Assembly (NCBI RefSeq): GCF_900110275.1
Contig: NZ_FODC01000002.1
Location: 620,001 to 684,000 of the forward strand
DNA length: 64,000 nt
Source: Duganella sp. CF517
Lineage (GTDB): Bacteria; Pseudomonadota; Gammaproteobacteria; Burkholderiales; Burkholderiaceae_D
Direction of reading: 5' to 3'
Of this stretch, positions 55,406 to 64,000 are shown one piece after another. Within the stretch, counting starts at the first letter, position 1; each line of letters starts with the position of its first letter. The position numbers were made by a program, and so were the translations under genes. The notes below the pieces were generated by a model. The model was not told the DNA's origin. It ran no database searches and was given only the letters and a program-made list of their open reading frames with translations.

Positions 55406-56377
55406 TTATCCCTTCATCTTCAAACGGGCCGTGCGCAAAATCTCCACGCACAGGTCTTCATAGCTGATGCCCGTCGCGCGCGCCGCCATCGGCACCAGCG
55501 AGTGCGTCGTCATGCCCGGCGAGGTGTTCACCTCCAGCAGGAACGGTTTCTGATCGCGCTCGCGCAGCAGCACGTCGACCCGTCCCCAGCCCTCGCAACC
55601 GAGCGCGCGGTATGCTTCCACGGCGATGCGCTGCATCTCGGCGGCCAGCGCCTCCGGCAGCACGGCCGGGCAAACGTATTTGACGTCGTCGGTGAAGTAC
55701 TTGTTCTGGTAATCGTAGTTACCGGCCGGCGCGATGATCTCGACGATCGGCAGCGGGCGCGCGTCGGCGCCGCCGCCCAGCATCGCGACCGTGAATTCGC
55801 GGCCGGTGACGAATGCCTCGGCCAGCACCGAGTCGTCCAGCGCGGCGGCGATGTCGTAGGCCGCCTTGAATTCTTCGGCGGCGTTGACCTTGGTGATGCC
55901 GATGGTCGAACCCTCGTGCGGCGGCTTGACGATCAGCGGCAGGCCCAGGTCGGCGGCGACCTTGTCCAGATCCAGGTTCGCATTCGAGCGCGCATCCAGC
56001 ACCGCGTAGTTCGGCGTCGGCAGGCCGGCCGCCAGCCACACGATCTTGGTGGTGATCTTGTCCATGCCCACCGAGCTGGCCATCACGCCGCTGCCGGTGT
56101 ACGGAATGCCCAGCAGTTCCAACGCGCCCTGCAGGCTGCCGTCTTCGCCGTAGCGGCCGTGCAGCGCGATGAACACGCGGTCGAATTTTTCCGCCGCCAG
56201 TTCGGCCAGCGAACGCTCGGCCGTGTCGAAGGGATGGGCGTCGACGCCCTTGCTGCGCAGCGCGGCCAGCACGCCGGTGCCGGACATCAGGGACACTTCG
56301 CGCTCGGCCGAGCGGCCGCCGAACAGCACGCCGACCTTGCCGAAAGTTTTTACATCGATAGGAGTAAGCTGGTTCAC
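55406..56377 (-). CDS. ddl: D-alanine--D-alanine ligase
   Basis: The protein has 323 residues. The start codon is GTG with AGGT upstream, 2 bp after murC. ATP-grasp landmarks are '[20 protein letters not shown]', '[20 protein letters not shown]', '[19 protein letters not shown]' and the C-terminal '[16 protein letters not shown]'. It makes the D-Ala-D-Ala dipeptide used by MurF. Only this DdlB-type copy is in the window. Confidence 0.97.
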   Translation of the reverse strand: MNQLTPIDVKTFGKVGVLFGGRSAEREVSLMSGTGVLAALRSKGVDAHPFDTAERSLAELAAEKFDRVFIALHGRYGEDGSLQGALELLGIPYTGSGVMASSVGMDKITTKIVWLAAGLPTPNYAVLDARSNANLDLDKVAADLGLPLIVKPPHEGSTIGITKVNAAEEFKAAYDIAAALDDSVLAEAFVTGREFTVAMLGGGADARPLPIVEIIAPAGNYDYQNKYFTDDVKYVCPAVLPEALAAEMQRIAVEAYRALGCEGWGRVDVLLRERDQKPFLLEVNTSPGMTTHSLVPMAARATGISYEDLCVEILRTARLKMKG

Positions 56378-56379
56378 GA

Positions 56380-57771
56380 TCAGACCTTTGGATAATTAGT
56401 CAGTTTCGCCGGGACGCCGCTGATCGAGCCTGCGCCCATGGTCATGACGACGTCGCCGTCGCGCACCACGTTCATGATGGTTTCCGGCATATCGCCGATT
56501 GTCTCTACGAAAATCGGTTCCGTCTTGCCGCGCGCGCGCAGGGCATGCGCCAGCGCGCGGCCGTCTGCCGCCACGATCGGCGCCTCGCCGGCGGCGTAGA
56601 CTTCGGCCAGCACCAGCACGTCGGGCGTGCCCAATACCTTGACGAAGTCCTCGAACAGGTCGCGCGTGCGGCTGTAACGGTGCGGCTGGAACGCCAGTAC
56701 CAGGCGCCGGCCCGGATAGGCGGCGCGCGCGGCGCCGGTGGTCACTTCCATCTCCAGCGGGTGGTGGCCGAAGTCGTCCACCAAGGTGAAGCTACCGCCG
56801 CCGGGAATGGCGACCTCGCCATATTTGGTGAAGCGGCGGCCAACGCCGGCGAAACCGGCCAGGCCGGCCTGGGTGGCGCTGTCCTCGATGCCGATCTCGC
56901 GGGCGATGGCGATCGCCGAGCAGGCGTTCTGCACGTTGTGCATGCCGGGCTGGTTCAGCACCACGTCCAGGTCCGGATAACCTTCCTGGATCACGGTGAA
57001 GTGCATCTCCACGCCGACGGCGCGGGCGTTCACGGCGCGCACCTCGGCGTCCTCGTGGAAGCCGTAGGTGGTCACCGGCTTGGTCACGTGCGGAATGATC
57101 GAGCGCACGTTGGCGTCGTCGATGCACAGCATGGCGCGGCCGTAGAACGGCAGGCGGTGCGTGAAGTGGACGAAGGCCTGCTTGAGCTTTTCGAAATCGT
57201 GCTCGTAGGTTTCCATGTGATCGGCGTCGATATTGGTGATCACCTCGATCATCGGCGTCAGGTTCAGGAACGACGCATCCGATTCATCGGCTTCCGCCAC
57301 CAGGTATTCGCCGCTGCCCAGTTTCGCGTTGGCGCCGGCGGCGGTCAGGCGGCCGCCGATGACGAAGGTCGGATCGAGGCCGCCCTGCGCCAGCACCGAC
57401 GCCACCAGGCTGGTGGTGGTGGTCTTGCCGTGGGTGCCGGCGATGGCGATGCCGCGTTTAAGGCGCATCAACTCGCCCAGCATCACCGCGCGCGGGACGA
57501 TCGGGATCTTGCGGCTGCGCGCCGCGACCACTTCCGGATTGTCCTGCTGGACCGCGGTCGAGGTGACGACGGCGTCGGCCTCGCCGATGTTCTCGGCCGC
57601 GTGGCCCTGGAACACTTTCGCGCCCATGTCCGCCAGACGCTGGGTGACAGCGTTGCTGCCCAGGTCCGAGCCGGAGACGGTGTAGCCGAGCGTCAGCAGC
57701 ACTTCGGCGATGCCGCTCATGCCGCTGCCGCCGATGCCGACGAAGTGTATGTTCTGTACTTTATGCTTCAC
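56380..57771 (-). CDS. murC: UDP-N-acetylmuramate--L-alanine ligase
   Basis: The protein has 463 residues with a GTG start (reading [20 protein letters not shown]). The UDP-binding Rossmann motif is '[16 protein letters not shown]', the ATP P-loop is '[19 protein letters not shown]', and the later blocks are '[14 protein letters not shown]' and '[14 protein letters not shown]'. It adds the first amino acid of the peptidoglycan stem in the cytosol. It starts 3 bp after murG. Confidence 0.98.
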   Translation of the reverse strand: MKHKVQNIHFVGIGGSGMSGIAEVLLTLGYTVSGSDLGSNAVTQRLADMGAKVFQGHAAENIGEADAVVTSTAVQQDNPEVVAARSRKIPIVPRAVMLGELMRLKRGIAIAGTHGKTTTTSLVASVLAQGGLDPTFVIGGRLTAAGANAKLGSGEYLVAEADESDASFLNLTPMIEVITNIDADHMETYEHDFEKLKQAFVHFTHRLPFYGRAMLCIDDANVRSIIPHVTKPVTTYGFHEDAEVRAVNARAVGVEMHFTVIQEGYPDLDVVLNQPGMHNVQNACSAIAIAREIGIEDSATQAGLAGFAGVGRRFTKYGEVAIPGGGSFTLVDDFGHHPLEMEVTTGAARAAYPGRRLVLAFQPHRYSRTRDLFEDFVKVLGTPDVLVLAEVYAAGEAPIVAADGRALAHALRARGKTEPIFVETIGDMPETIMNVVRDGDVVMTMGAGSISGVPAKLTNYPKV

Positions 57772-57774
57772 TGC

Positions 57775-58878
57775 TTAGCCTTTTGCCTGTTTCAGTTGTA
57801 ATGCAGATTGTTCCAATACCTGGGCGATCGATTCGTTCGAATCGCGCTTGCCGACCTTGTGCGCCGCCGTCGCCATCGTCAGGCAGGCGTTGCGGGTCAG
57901 CGTTTCCAGCAGCGTCGCCACACTCTGCGCGCTCATTTCGGTCTGCGGCATGTGGATCGCCGCGTTCTGTTTCGCCATCCACTGCGCGTTGTCGCGCTGG
58001 TGGCTGGTGGTGGACGCCACCAGCGGCACCAGCACGCTGGCCACGCCGGCGGCGGTCAGCTCCGACACGGTGATCGCGCCGCCGCGGCAGACCACCACGT
58101 CGGCCGCGCTGTAGGCGGCGGCCATGTCGTCGATGAAGTCGACCACGTTGGCCTGCACGCCGGCCTGCGCGTACGACGCGCGCAGCGCATCGATGTTCTT
58201 CTTGCCCGACTGGTGCGTCACCAGCGGCCGTTGGCCGGCCGGGATCAGCGCCAGCGCCGCCGGCAGGTTGTCGTTGAGCGCCTTCGCACCCAGGCTGCCG
58301 CCCACGACCAGTATCCGCAACGGGCCTTCGCGTCCGGCGAAACGCAGCGCCGGCGCCGGCATGTCCAGAATCTCCTTGCGCACCGGATTGCCGGTGACGA
58401 CGGCCTTGTCGGCGGCCTTGCCGAAATCGGCCGGGAAGCCGAAGCACACGCGGTCCGCGAACGGCACCAGCGTCTTGTTCGACAACAGCAGCGCGGCGTC
58501 GGCATTGACCAGCACCAGCGGCACGCCGCCCATGCGCGCCATCAGTCCGCCCGGCACCGTCACGTAGCCGCCCATGCCCAGCACCACATCCGGCTTGCGG
58601 CTGCCGATGTAGCCACGGCAGGCGATGAACGCCTTGACCATCTTCAGCGCCCCGCCCAGCGAGTGCTTCAAACCCTTGCCGCGCATGCCGGTGAAGTCGA
58701 TGCTGTCCATCGCGATGCCGTGTTTCGGCACCAGTTCCTGCTCCATGCCGGTGGAAGTACCCAGCCAGGTCACGTCCCAGCCGCGCGCGCGCATCGTCTG
58801 CGCGATCGCCAGGCCGGGGAAAATGTGGCCGCCGGTGCCGGCCGCCATAATCATCAATTTCTTCGTAGTCCGCGTCAT
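57775..58878 (-). CDS. murG: UDP-GlcNAc transferase MurG
   Basis: The protein has 367 residues. The N-terminal glycine loop is '[20 protein letters not shown]' and the second is '[20 protein letters not shown]'. The nucleotide-binding C-domain has '[20 protein letters not shown]' and '[20 protein letters not shown]'. It makes lipid II from lipid I at the inner membrane face. Its ATG overlaps the ftsW stop by 4 bp. Confidence 0.98.
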   Translation of the reverse strand: MTRTTKKLMIMAAGTGGHIFPGLAIAQTMRARGWDVTWLGTSTGMEQELVPKHGIAMDSIDFTGMRGKGLKHSLGGALKMVKAFIACRGYIGSRKPDVVLGMGGYVTVPGGLMARMGGVPLVLVNADAALLLSNKTLVPFADRVCFGFPADFGKAADKAVVTGNPVRKEILDMPAPALRFAGREGPLRILVVGGSLGAKALNDNLPAALALIPAGQRPLVTHQSGKKNIDALRASYAQAGVQANVVDFIDDMAAAYSAADVVVCRGGAITVSELTAAGVASVLVPLVASTTSHQRDNAQWMAKQNAAIHMPQTEMSAQSVATLLETLTRNACLTMATAAHKVGKRDSNESIAQVLEQSALQLKQAKG

Positions 58879-60095
58879 AATCTGCCACCACGCATCAGAA
58901 CCCGGTTCTCGTAGTCGATCCGGAGCAGGATCGCGAGTCCGACGCAGTTAATCACAACGCCCGTGCCCCCATAGCTCATCAGCGGCAGGGTCAGGCCCTT
59001 GGTCGGCAGCAGGCCAAGGTTCACACCCATGTTGATAAACGTCTGCACGCCGATCCAGATGCCGATGCCCTTGGCCGTCAGGCCGGCGAAGGTCTGGTCG
59101 ATGGCGATCGCCTGGCGGCCGATATCGAAGGCGCGCTTGACGATCCAGTAGAAGCAGCCGATCACCACCAGCACGCCCACCAGGCCCAGTTCCTCGCCGA
59201 TCACCGCCATCAGGAAGTCGGTATGCGCCTCCGGCAGGTAGTGCAGTTTCTCGACGCTGCCACCCAGGCCAACGCCGAAGATCTCGCCGCGCCCGAAGGC
59301 GATCAGCGAATGGGTCAGCTGGTAAGCCTTGTTCAAGGCGTTGTCCTCTTCCCACGGATTCAGGTAGGCGAAGTAACGCTCGCGGCGGAATTTGGACAAC
59401 GCGATGATCGAACCGAAAATCGCCACCAGCATGACGCCGATGCCGCCGAACCAGATGGCGTTGATCCCGCCCAGGAACAGGATGCCCATCGCGATGCAGA
59501 CGATCACGCCGAAGGCGCCCAGATCCGGCTCCAGCAGCAGCAGCAGGCCGACGAAGCCGACCGCCGCCGCCATCGGCATGAAGCCCTTGGTCAGCTTGTG
59601 CATGTATTCCTGCTTGCGCACCGTGTAGTCGGCCGCGTACAGCACCGCGACGACCTTCATCAGTTCCGACGGCTGGATCTTGATCACCACCAGCGACAGC
59701 CAGCGGCGGCTGCCGTTGACGACCGAACCGAGGCCCGGGATCAGCACCATCACCAGCAGCACCAGCGTGGCGATGAACAGGTACGGCGCCGCCTTCTGCA
59801 AGGTCGAGATGCGGGTGCGGAACACGAACAGGCCGATGATCAGCGAGACCACGACGAACATCGCCTGGCGCTGCAGGAAGTAGGTGTTCTGCCAGCGGAT
59901 GTAGTTGGCGAACTTGGGCGAATCGGGCAGCGAGATCGACGCCGAATACACCATCACCATCCCCAGCAGCATCAGCAACAGGGTGACCCAGACCAGCGGC
60001 TGGTCGTATTCCATCATCTTCGATTGCCGCGCGCGGCTGTCGATCGACGGTACCGTCGATTTCGCGCCAAAACGGAACGGCATCTGGAGCGCCAT
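58875..60095 (-). CDS. ftsW: Peptidoglycan glycosyltransferase FtsW
   Basis: The protein has 406 residues with ten membrane helices of the SEDS family. Landmarks are '[20 protein letters not shown]', '[20 protein letters not shown]' with the catalytic-region 'QPSELMK', '[20 protein letters not shown]', '[20 protein letters not shown]' and '[19 protein letters not shown]'. It polymerises septal peptidoglycan with FtsI. Start and stop overlap with murD (TGATG) and murG (ATGA). Confidence 0.97.
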   Translation of the reverse strand: MALQMPFRFGAKSTVPSIDSRARQSKMMEYDQPLVWVTLLLMLLGMVMVYSASISLPDSPKFANYIRWQNTYFLQRQAMFVVVSLIIGLFVFRTRISTLQKAAPYLFIATLVLLVMVLIPGLGSVVNGSRRWLSLVVIKIQPSELMKVVAVLYAADYTVRKQEYMHKLTKGFMPMAAAVGFVGLLLLLEPDLGAFGVIVCIAMGILFLGGINAIWFGGIGVMLVAIFGSIIALSKFRRERYFAYLNPWEEDNALNKAYQLTHSLIAFGRGEIFGVGLGGSVEKLHYLPEAHTDFLMAVIGEELGLVGVLVVIGCFYWIVKRAFDIGRQAIAIDQTFAGLTAKGIGIWIGVQTFINMGVNLGLLPTKGLTLPLMSYGGTGVVINCVGLAILLRIDYENRVLMRGGRL

Positions 60096-61603
60096 CAGAT
60101 CTCCTGTCCGTTGTCGAGGGCGATATCGCGCACGGTGTCGATAAACACCTGGGCGCGATGCGCGTAGTTCTTGAACATGTCCATGCTGGCGCAGGCCGGC
60201 GACAGCAGCACGGCGTCGCCGCCCCTGGCCAGTTCGCTGGCGCGCTTGACGGCCAGCGGCAGGTCGGTGCCGCAGTCGATAAGTTCAACACCGGACGGCT
60301 CCAGCGCGGCGCGCAGCAGCGGCGCGTCGCGGCCGATAAGCAGCACGGCGCGCGCGTAGCGCGATACCGGTTCGGCCAGCGGCGCGAAGTCCTGGCCCTT
60401 GCCGTCGCCGCCCATGATCACCAGCAGGCGCTGGTCGGCGCCGGTGAACGCCTGGCCCAGGCCATTGAGCGCGGCCACGGTGGCGCCGACGTTGGTGCCC
60501 TTGCTGTCGTCGTAATATTCGATCTCGTTGATCGCGCCGACCAGCTCCACGCGGTGCGGCTGGCCGCGATACTCGCGCAGGCCGTGCAGCAGCGGCGCCA
60601 ATGGCAGGTCGATGGCGCGGCACAGCGCCAGCGCGGCCAGCGCGTTGGCGGCATTGTGCACGCCGCGAATTTGCAGCGCGTCGGCCGGCATCAGGTTCTT
60701 GACCATGCATTCTGCCGGCGGTGGCGGCGGATCGTTCTTCTTGCGTTTTTTCGGTTCGGCTTCTTCTTCGGATGGAATCGCCGTTGCCAGCCACAACACG
60801 CCGCGCTCGTTGTTCAAGCCGAAATCGTCGCGCAGCGTCGGCGCGTCGGTGCCGAAGGTGACGTTGTGGCCGTTGGCGCTGGCCATGCGCATGACGGTGG
60901 CGTCCTCCCGATTGAGCACGCGCACGGTATCGGCCGCGAATACGCGATGCTTGGCGGCGGCGTAGGACGCCATGTCGCCATGCCAGTCCAGATGGTCCTG
61001 GGTCACGTTCAGCACCGTGGCGGCATCGGCCTCCAGGGTATAGGTGGTTTGCAGCTGGAAGCTCGACAGCTCGAGCACCCAGATCTCCGGCAAGGCGTCT
61101 TCGTCCATCACCTGGCGCAGCACGTCCAGCGCCGCCGGGCTGATATTGCCGGCCACGCGCACGCTTTTGCCTGCGCGCTCGCACAGCTGGCCGACCAGCG
61201 TGGTGACGGTGGTCTTGCCGTTGGTGCCGGTGATGGCGATGATCTTCGGCGTATAGGCGCGTTCCTTCTCCAGCGATTCCAGTGCCTGCGCGAACAGTTC
61301 GATCTCGCCCCAGACGGGAATGTTGGCGGCGCTGGCGGCCGGACCGATTTCGGCCAGCTCGCGGTAAGGCGCCAGGCCGGGGCTGACGGCGACGAAGTCG
61401 ACGCCTTCCAGCAGCGAGGCACTAAACGGACCGGCGACGAATTCGACGTCGGCGATCGCCTCCCTCAACGCCGGCAGACGCTCCGGCGACTCACGGGTAT
61501 CGGCAACGCGCACGCGCGCGCCGCTGCGGGCGAGCCACAGCGCCATCGCCAGGCCCGATTCTCCGAGCCCCAGTACCAGTGCGTTTTTGCCTTCGTAGAT
61601 CAT
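60095..61603 (-). CDS. murD: UDP-N-acetylmuramoyl-L-alanine--D-glutamate ligase
   Basis: The protein has 502 residues, longer than E. coli MurD (438). It has '[20 protein letters not shown]', P-loop '[20 protein letters not shown]', '[20 protein letters not shown]' and '[20 protein letters not shown]'. The extra length includes a charged, Pro-rich insert at about residues 276-297 ([19 protein letters not shown]) in the central domain. It adds D-Glu to the peptidoglycan precursor. It abuts mraY and ftsW through TGATG overlaps. Confidence 0.97.
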   Translation of the reverse strand: MIYEGKNALVLGLGESGLAMALWLARSGARVRVADTRESPERLPALREAIADVEFVAGPFSASLLEGVDFVAVSPGLAPYRELAEIGPAASAANIPVWGEIELFAQALESLEKERAYTPKIIAITGTNGKTTVTTLVGQLCERAGKSVRVAGNISPAALDVLRQVMDEDALPEIWVLELSSFQLQTTYTLEADAATVLNVTQDHLDWHGDMASYAAAKHRVFAADTVRVLNREDATVMRMASANGHNVTFGTDAPTLRDDFGLNNERGVLWLATAIPSEEEAEPKKRKKNDPPPPPAECMVKNLMPADALQIRGVHNAANALAALALCRAIDLPLAPLLHGLREYRGQPHRVELVGAINEIEYYDDSKGTNVGATVAALNGLGQAFTGADQRLLVIMGGDGKGQDFAPLAEPVSRYARAVLLIGRDAPLLRAALEPSGVELIDCGTDLPLAVKRASELARGGDAVLLSPACASMDMFKNYAHRAQVFIDTVRDIALDNGQEI

Positions 61604-62772
61604 CAGCGCAGTTTCAAAGTAGACAGTCCAACCAGCACCAGCATCATCGTGATAATCCAGAAGCGCACGACGACCTGAGTCTCTTTCCAGCCTTTTTGTT
61701 CGAAGTGGTGGTGCAAGGGCGCCATCAGGAACACGCGGCGGCCGACGCCGAAACGCTTCTTGGTGTACTTGAACCAGCCCACCTGCATGATCACCGACAC
61801 CGTCTCGGCGACGAAGATACCGCCCATGATGAACAACACGATTTCCTGGCGCACGATCACGGCGATGGTGCCCAGCGCGCCGCCCAGGGCCAGCGCGCCG
61901 ACGTCGCCCATGAACACTTGCGCCGGGTGCGTGTTAAACCACAGGAAAGCCAGACCGGCGCCGGCCAGCGCGCCGCAGAAGATAATCAATTCGCCCGCGC
62001 CGGGAATGTGCGGAATGAACAGGTACTTCGAATACGTGGCGCTGCCGGTCAGGTACGCGAACAGGCCGAGCGCCGAACCGACCATAATCGTCGGCATGAT
62101 CGCCAGGCCGTCCAGGCCATCGGTGAAGTTAACGGCGTTGCTGGTGCCGACGATGACACAATATGTCAACGCAATGAAACCCCACACGCCGAGCGGATAG
62201 CTGATGGTCTTCACGAACGGGACGATCAAGTCGGCCTTCGGCGGCAAATCCATCGAAAAGCCCGACTGCACCCAGGCGAAGAACAGCTCGAACACCTTGC
62301 CGGCGTTGGGCGCCGACACCGAGAACGCCAGGTACAGCGCGGCGGCCAGGCCGACCAGCGACTGCCAGAAGTACTTTTCCGCCGAACGCATGCCTTCCGG
62401 GTCCTGGCGCACCACCTTGCGGTAGTCGTCGACCCAGCCGACGGCGCCGAAGCCCAGGGTGACGACCAGCACCGGCCAGATCAAGCGGTTCGACAGGTCG
62501 CACCACAGCAGGGTCGAAACGCCGATGGCGATCAGGATCAACAAGCCGCCCATGGTCGGCGTGCCGTGTTTTTTCAGGTGGGTCTGCGGACCATCGGTGC
62601 GCACGGCCTGGCCGTACTTCATCGCGGTCAGCATGCGGATCACGGCCGGACCGGCGCACAGGCCGATCAGCAAGGCGGTGGCGGCGGCGAACACCGCGCG
62701 GAAGGTGATGAAGTTGAAGACCCGCAGCGGGCCGATCTCGTCCTGGAAAAACTGTGCGAGCCAGAGCAGCAT
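61603..62772 (-). CDS. mraY: Phospho-N-acetylmuramoyl-pentapeptide transferase MraY
   Basis: The protein has 389 residues with about ten membrane helices. Signature sequences are '[20 protein letters not shown]', '[14 protein letters not shown]' (the catalytic DDxxK-type Asp pair), '[20 protein letters not shown]' and '[20 protein letters not shown]'. It makes lipid I on undecaprenyl phosphate in the inner membrane. The stop overlaps the murD start; murF ends 2 bp upstream. Confidence 0.98.
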   Translation of the reverse strand: MLLWLAQFFQDEIGPLRVFNFITFRAVFAAATALLIGLCAGPAVIRMLTAMKYGQAVRTDGPQTHLKKHGTPTMGGLLILIAIGVSTLLWCDLSNRLIWPVLVVTLGFGAVGWVDDYRKVVRQDPEGMRSAEKYFWQSLVGLAAALYLAFSVSAPNAGKVFELFFAWVQSGFSMDLPPKADLIVPFVKTISYPLGVWGFIALTYCVIVGTSNAVNFTDGLDGLAIMPTIMVGSALGLFAYLTGSATYSKYLFIPHIPGAGELIIFCGALAGAGLAFLWFNTHPAQVFMGDVGALALGGALGTIAVIVRQEIVLFIMGGIFVAETVSVIMQVGWFKYTKKRFGVGRRVFLMAPLHHHFEQKGWKETQVVVRFWIITMMLVLVGLSTLKLR

Positions 62773-62774
62773 GA

Positions 62775-64000
62775 TTAGTGACTTTCCTTGTTAGCTTGTT
62801 GCGATCCAATCAAATGCTGCACGACCCGTTCCATTTTCATGAAGCGGGAGCCCTTGATTAATACGGTTGCATTCGGTGCGACGGCTGCCTCCACGGCAGC
62901 GAGCAAGTCGCCGAACTGTTCAAAATGGCGAATCGCGCCCCCCTTCATGTGGGATGCCAGTTCGCCGGTGGCCAGCACCTGTTCGATGCCTTTACTGTGC
63001 GCGTAAGCGCCTATCTCTTCGTGGAACTCGCGTCCTTGCGTGCCCACTTCGCCCATGTCGCCCAGCACCAGCACGCGCGGCGCGGCCGCTTTCGACAGCA
63101 CGTCGATGGCGGCGCGCACCGAATCCGGGTTGGCGTTGTAGGTGTCGTCGATGACGACGGCGCCGTTGGCGGCCGCCTTCTTCTGCAAGCGCCCGCTGAC
63201 CGGCGCGAAGGTGTCGAGTCCCAGCTTGATTTTTTCCAGCGCGATGCCTGCGGCATACGTGCATGCCACCGCGGCCAGCGCGTTGCGCACATTGTGTTCA
63301 CCGGCGGCCTGCAGATTCACGAAGAACTGCTCGGGCTCCACGCCATCGGCCGCACGGATGGTGATGAACATCTCGCTGCCGAAGTCGCCGGCACGGAAGG
63401 TGCAGCTCACTTCAGCGTCCTTGGTCAGGCCGAAGCGGATCATGCGGCGCCCGGCCGACAGCTCTTCCCACACCGGCGTGAACTCGTCGCCATGCGGGAA
63501 CACCGCCACGCCGTCGGCGGGCAGGCCGGCCAGCACGGCGCCGTTCTCGCGCGCCACCGCTTCCACCGTGTGCATGAATTCCTGGTGTTCGCGCTGGGCG
63601 TTGTTGACCATGGCGATGGTCGGCGCGGCGATGGCGACCAGGCGGCCGATCTCGCCCGGATGGTTCATGCCCATCTCGATGACGGCCGAGTGCTGCTTCG
63701 CCTCCATGCGGAACAGCGTCAGCGGCACGCCGATTTCGTTATTCAGGTTGCCGCGCGTGGCCAGGCGGCCTTCTTCGCCATGGGCGGCGGCCAGGATCGC
63801 GGCGATCATTTCCTTGACCGTGGTCTTGCCGTTGCTGCCGGTGACGCCGATGACCGGCATGGCGAATTGGCGGCGCCAGTGATTGGCGATCTGCCCCAGC
63901 GCGGTCAAGGTATCGGGTACGACAACCGCAGGCAAGGACCATCCTTCCGGCAGCTCCTCGACGACAACGGCGGCGACGCCCTTCTGCGCGACCTGCGCGA
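62775..64000 (-). CDS. murF: UDP-MurNAc-tripeptide--D-Ala-D-Ala ligase, 5' end outside window
   Basis: About 408 codons are present, and the frame is open to the right edge ([20 protein letters not shown]), so the true start lies beyond 64000. P-loop is '[20 protein letters not shown]', followed by '[20 protein letters not shown]', '[20 protein letters not shown]', the Asp pair in '[20 protein letters not shown]' and '[10 protein letters not shown]'. It finishes the UDP-MurNAc pentapeptide that MraY uses next. Confidence 0.97.
   Translation of the reverse strand, partial: AQVAQKGVAAVVVEELPEGWSLPAVVVPDTLTALGQIANHWRRQFAMPVIGVTGSNGKTTVKEMIAAILAAAHGEEGRLATRGNLNNEIGVPLTLFRMEAKQHSAVIEMGMNHPGEIGRLVAIAAPTIAMVNNAQREHQEFMHTVEAVARENGAVLAGLPADGVAVFPHGDEFTPVWEELSAGRRMIRFGLTKDAEVSCTFRAGDFGSEMFITIRAADGVEPEQFFVNLQAAGEHNVRNALAAVACTYAAGIALEKIKLGLDTFAPVSGRLQKKAAANGAVVIDDTYNANPDSVRAAIDVLSKAAAPRVLVLGDMGEVGTQGREFHEEIGAYAHSKGIEQVLATGELASHMKGGAIRHFEQFGDLLAAVEAAVAPNATVLIKGSRFMKMERVVQHLIGSQQANKESH

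Overview
The window is chromosomal DNA of a GC-rich Gram-negative betaproteobacterium, most likely Oxalobacteraceae (Massilia/Duganella/Janthinobacterium type). This rests on the gene order murF-mraY-murD-ftsW-murG-murC-ddl-ftsQ-ftsA-ftsZ-peroxiredoxin ... lpxC-(DUF721)-secA ... argJ-DUF815-mutT ... yacG-zapD-coaE-pilD-pilC-pilB, which is a Burkholderiales backbone, and on many outer-membrane and signalling genes. The genus is inference. No rRNA, tRNA, CRISPR array, phage or complete insertion sequence was seen.

Layout. 1-3.4 kb: the 3' end of a DeoR-family regulator, a chemoreceptor and a TorF-type porin. 3.6-21 kb: a nucleic-acid and purine utilisation block. It holds an exported S1/P1 nuclease overlapping a PLD3/4-like exported HKD protein, an exported 5'-nucleotidase, an Oar-like TonB receptor, an exported adenosine deaminase, guanine deaminase, xanthine dehydrogenase (xdhABC), PuuE allantoinase and, divergently, 5-hydroxyisourate hydrolase. 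Together these could take nucleic acid outside the cytoplasm through nucleotides and nucleosides to purine bases and on towards allantoate. A urate oxidase and an OHCU decarboxylase are not in the window. 21-25.3 kb: a TPR-methyltransferase fusion, an exported M20 carboxypeptidase and a CorC/CNNM-type membrane protein.

25.4-44.9 kb: conserved backbone interrupted by cassettes. pilB-pilC and pilD-coaE flank an orphan NarL-type histidine kinase. zapD-yacG is followed by an ECF sigma / RskA anti-sigma / DUF3455 cassette, then mutT-DUF815-argJ. A porin / small PstS-like protein / histidine kinase unit separates argJ from secA. secA, a DUF721 (DciA-like) gene and lpxC follow.

44.9-51.3 kb: an accessory block between lpxC and the ftsZ-side genes. 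It contains a DMT transporter probably started at CTG, a patch of tandem and inverted repeats, a VOC protein, an orphan cytochrome oxidase subunit I with DUF2244, a zinc-ribbon/DUF2628 protein, and an XRE regulator divergent from a methyltransferase. 51.3-64 kb: peroxiredoxin and the division and cell-wall (dcw) cluster, all leftward, with many overlapping or abutting genes, running off the right edge inside murF.

Start codons were refined from Shine-Dalgarno sequences, signal peptides and family N-termini. Functions were assigned by reading motifs, without database searches.
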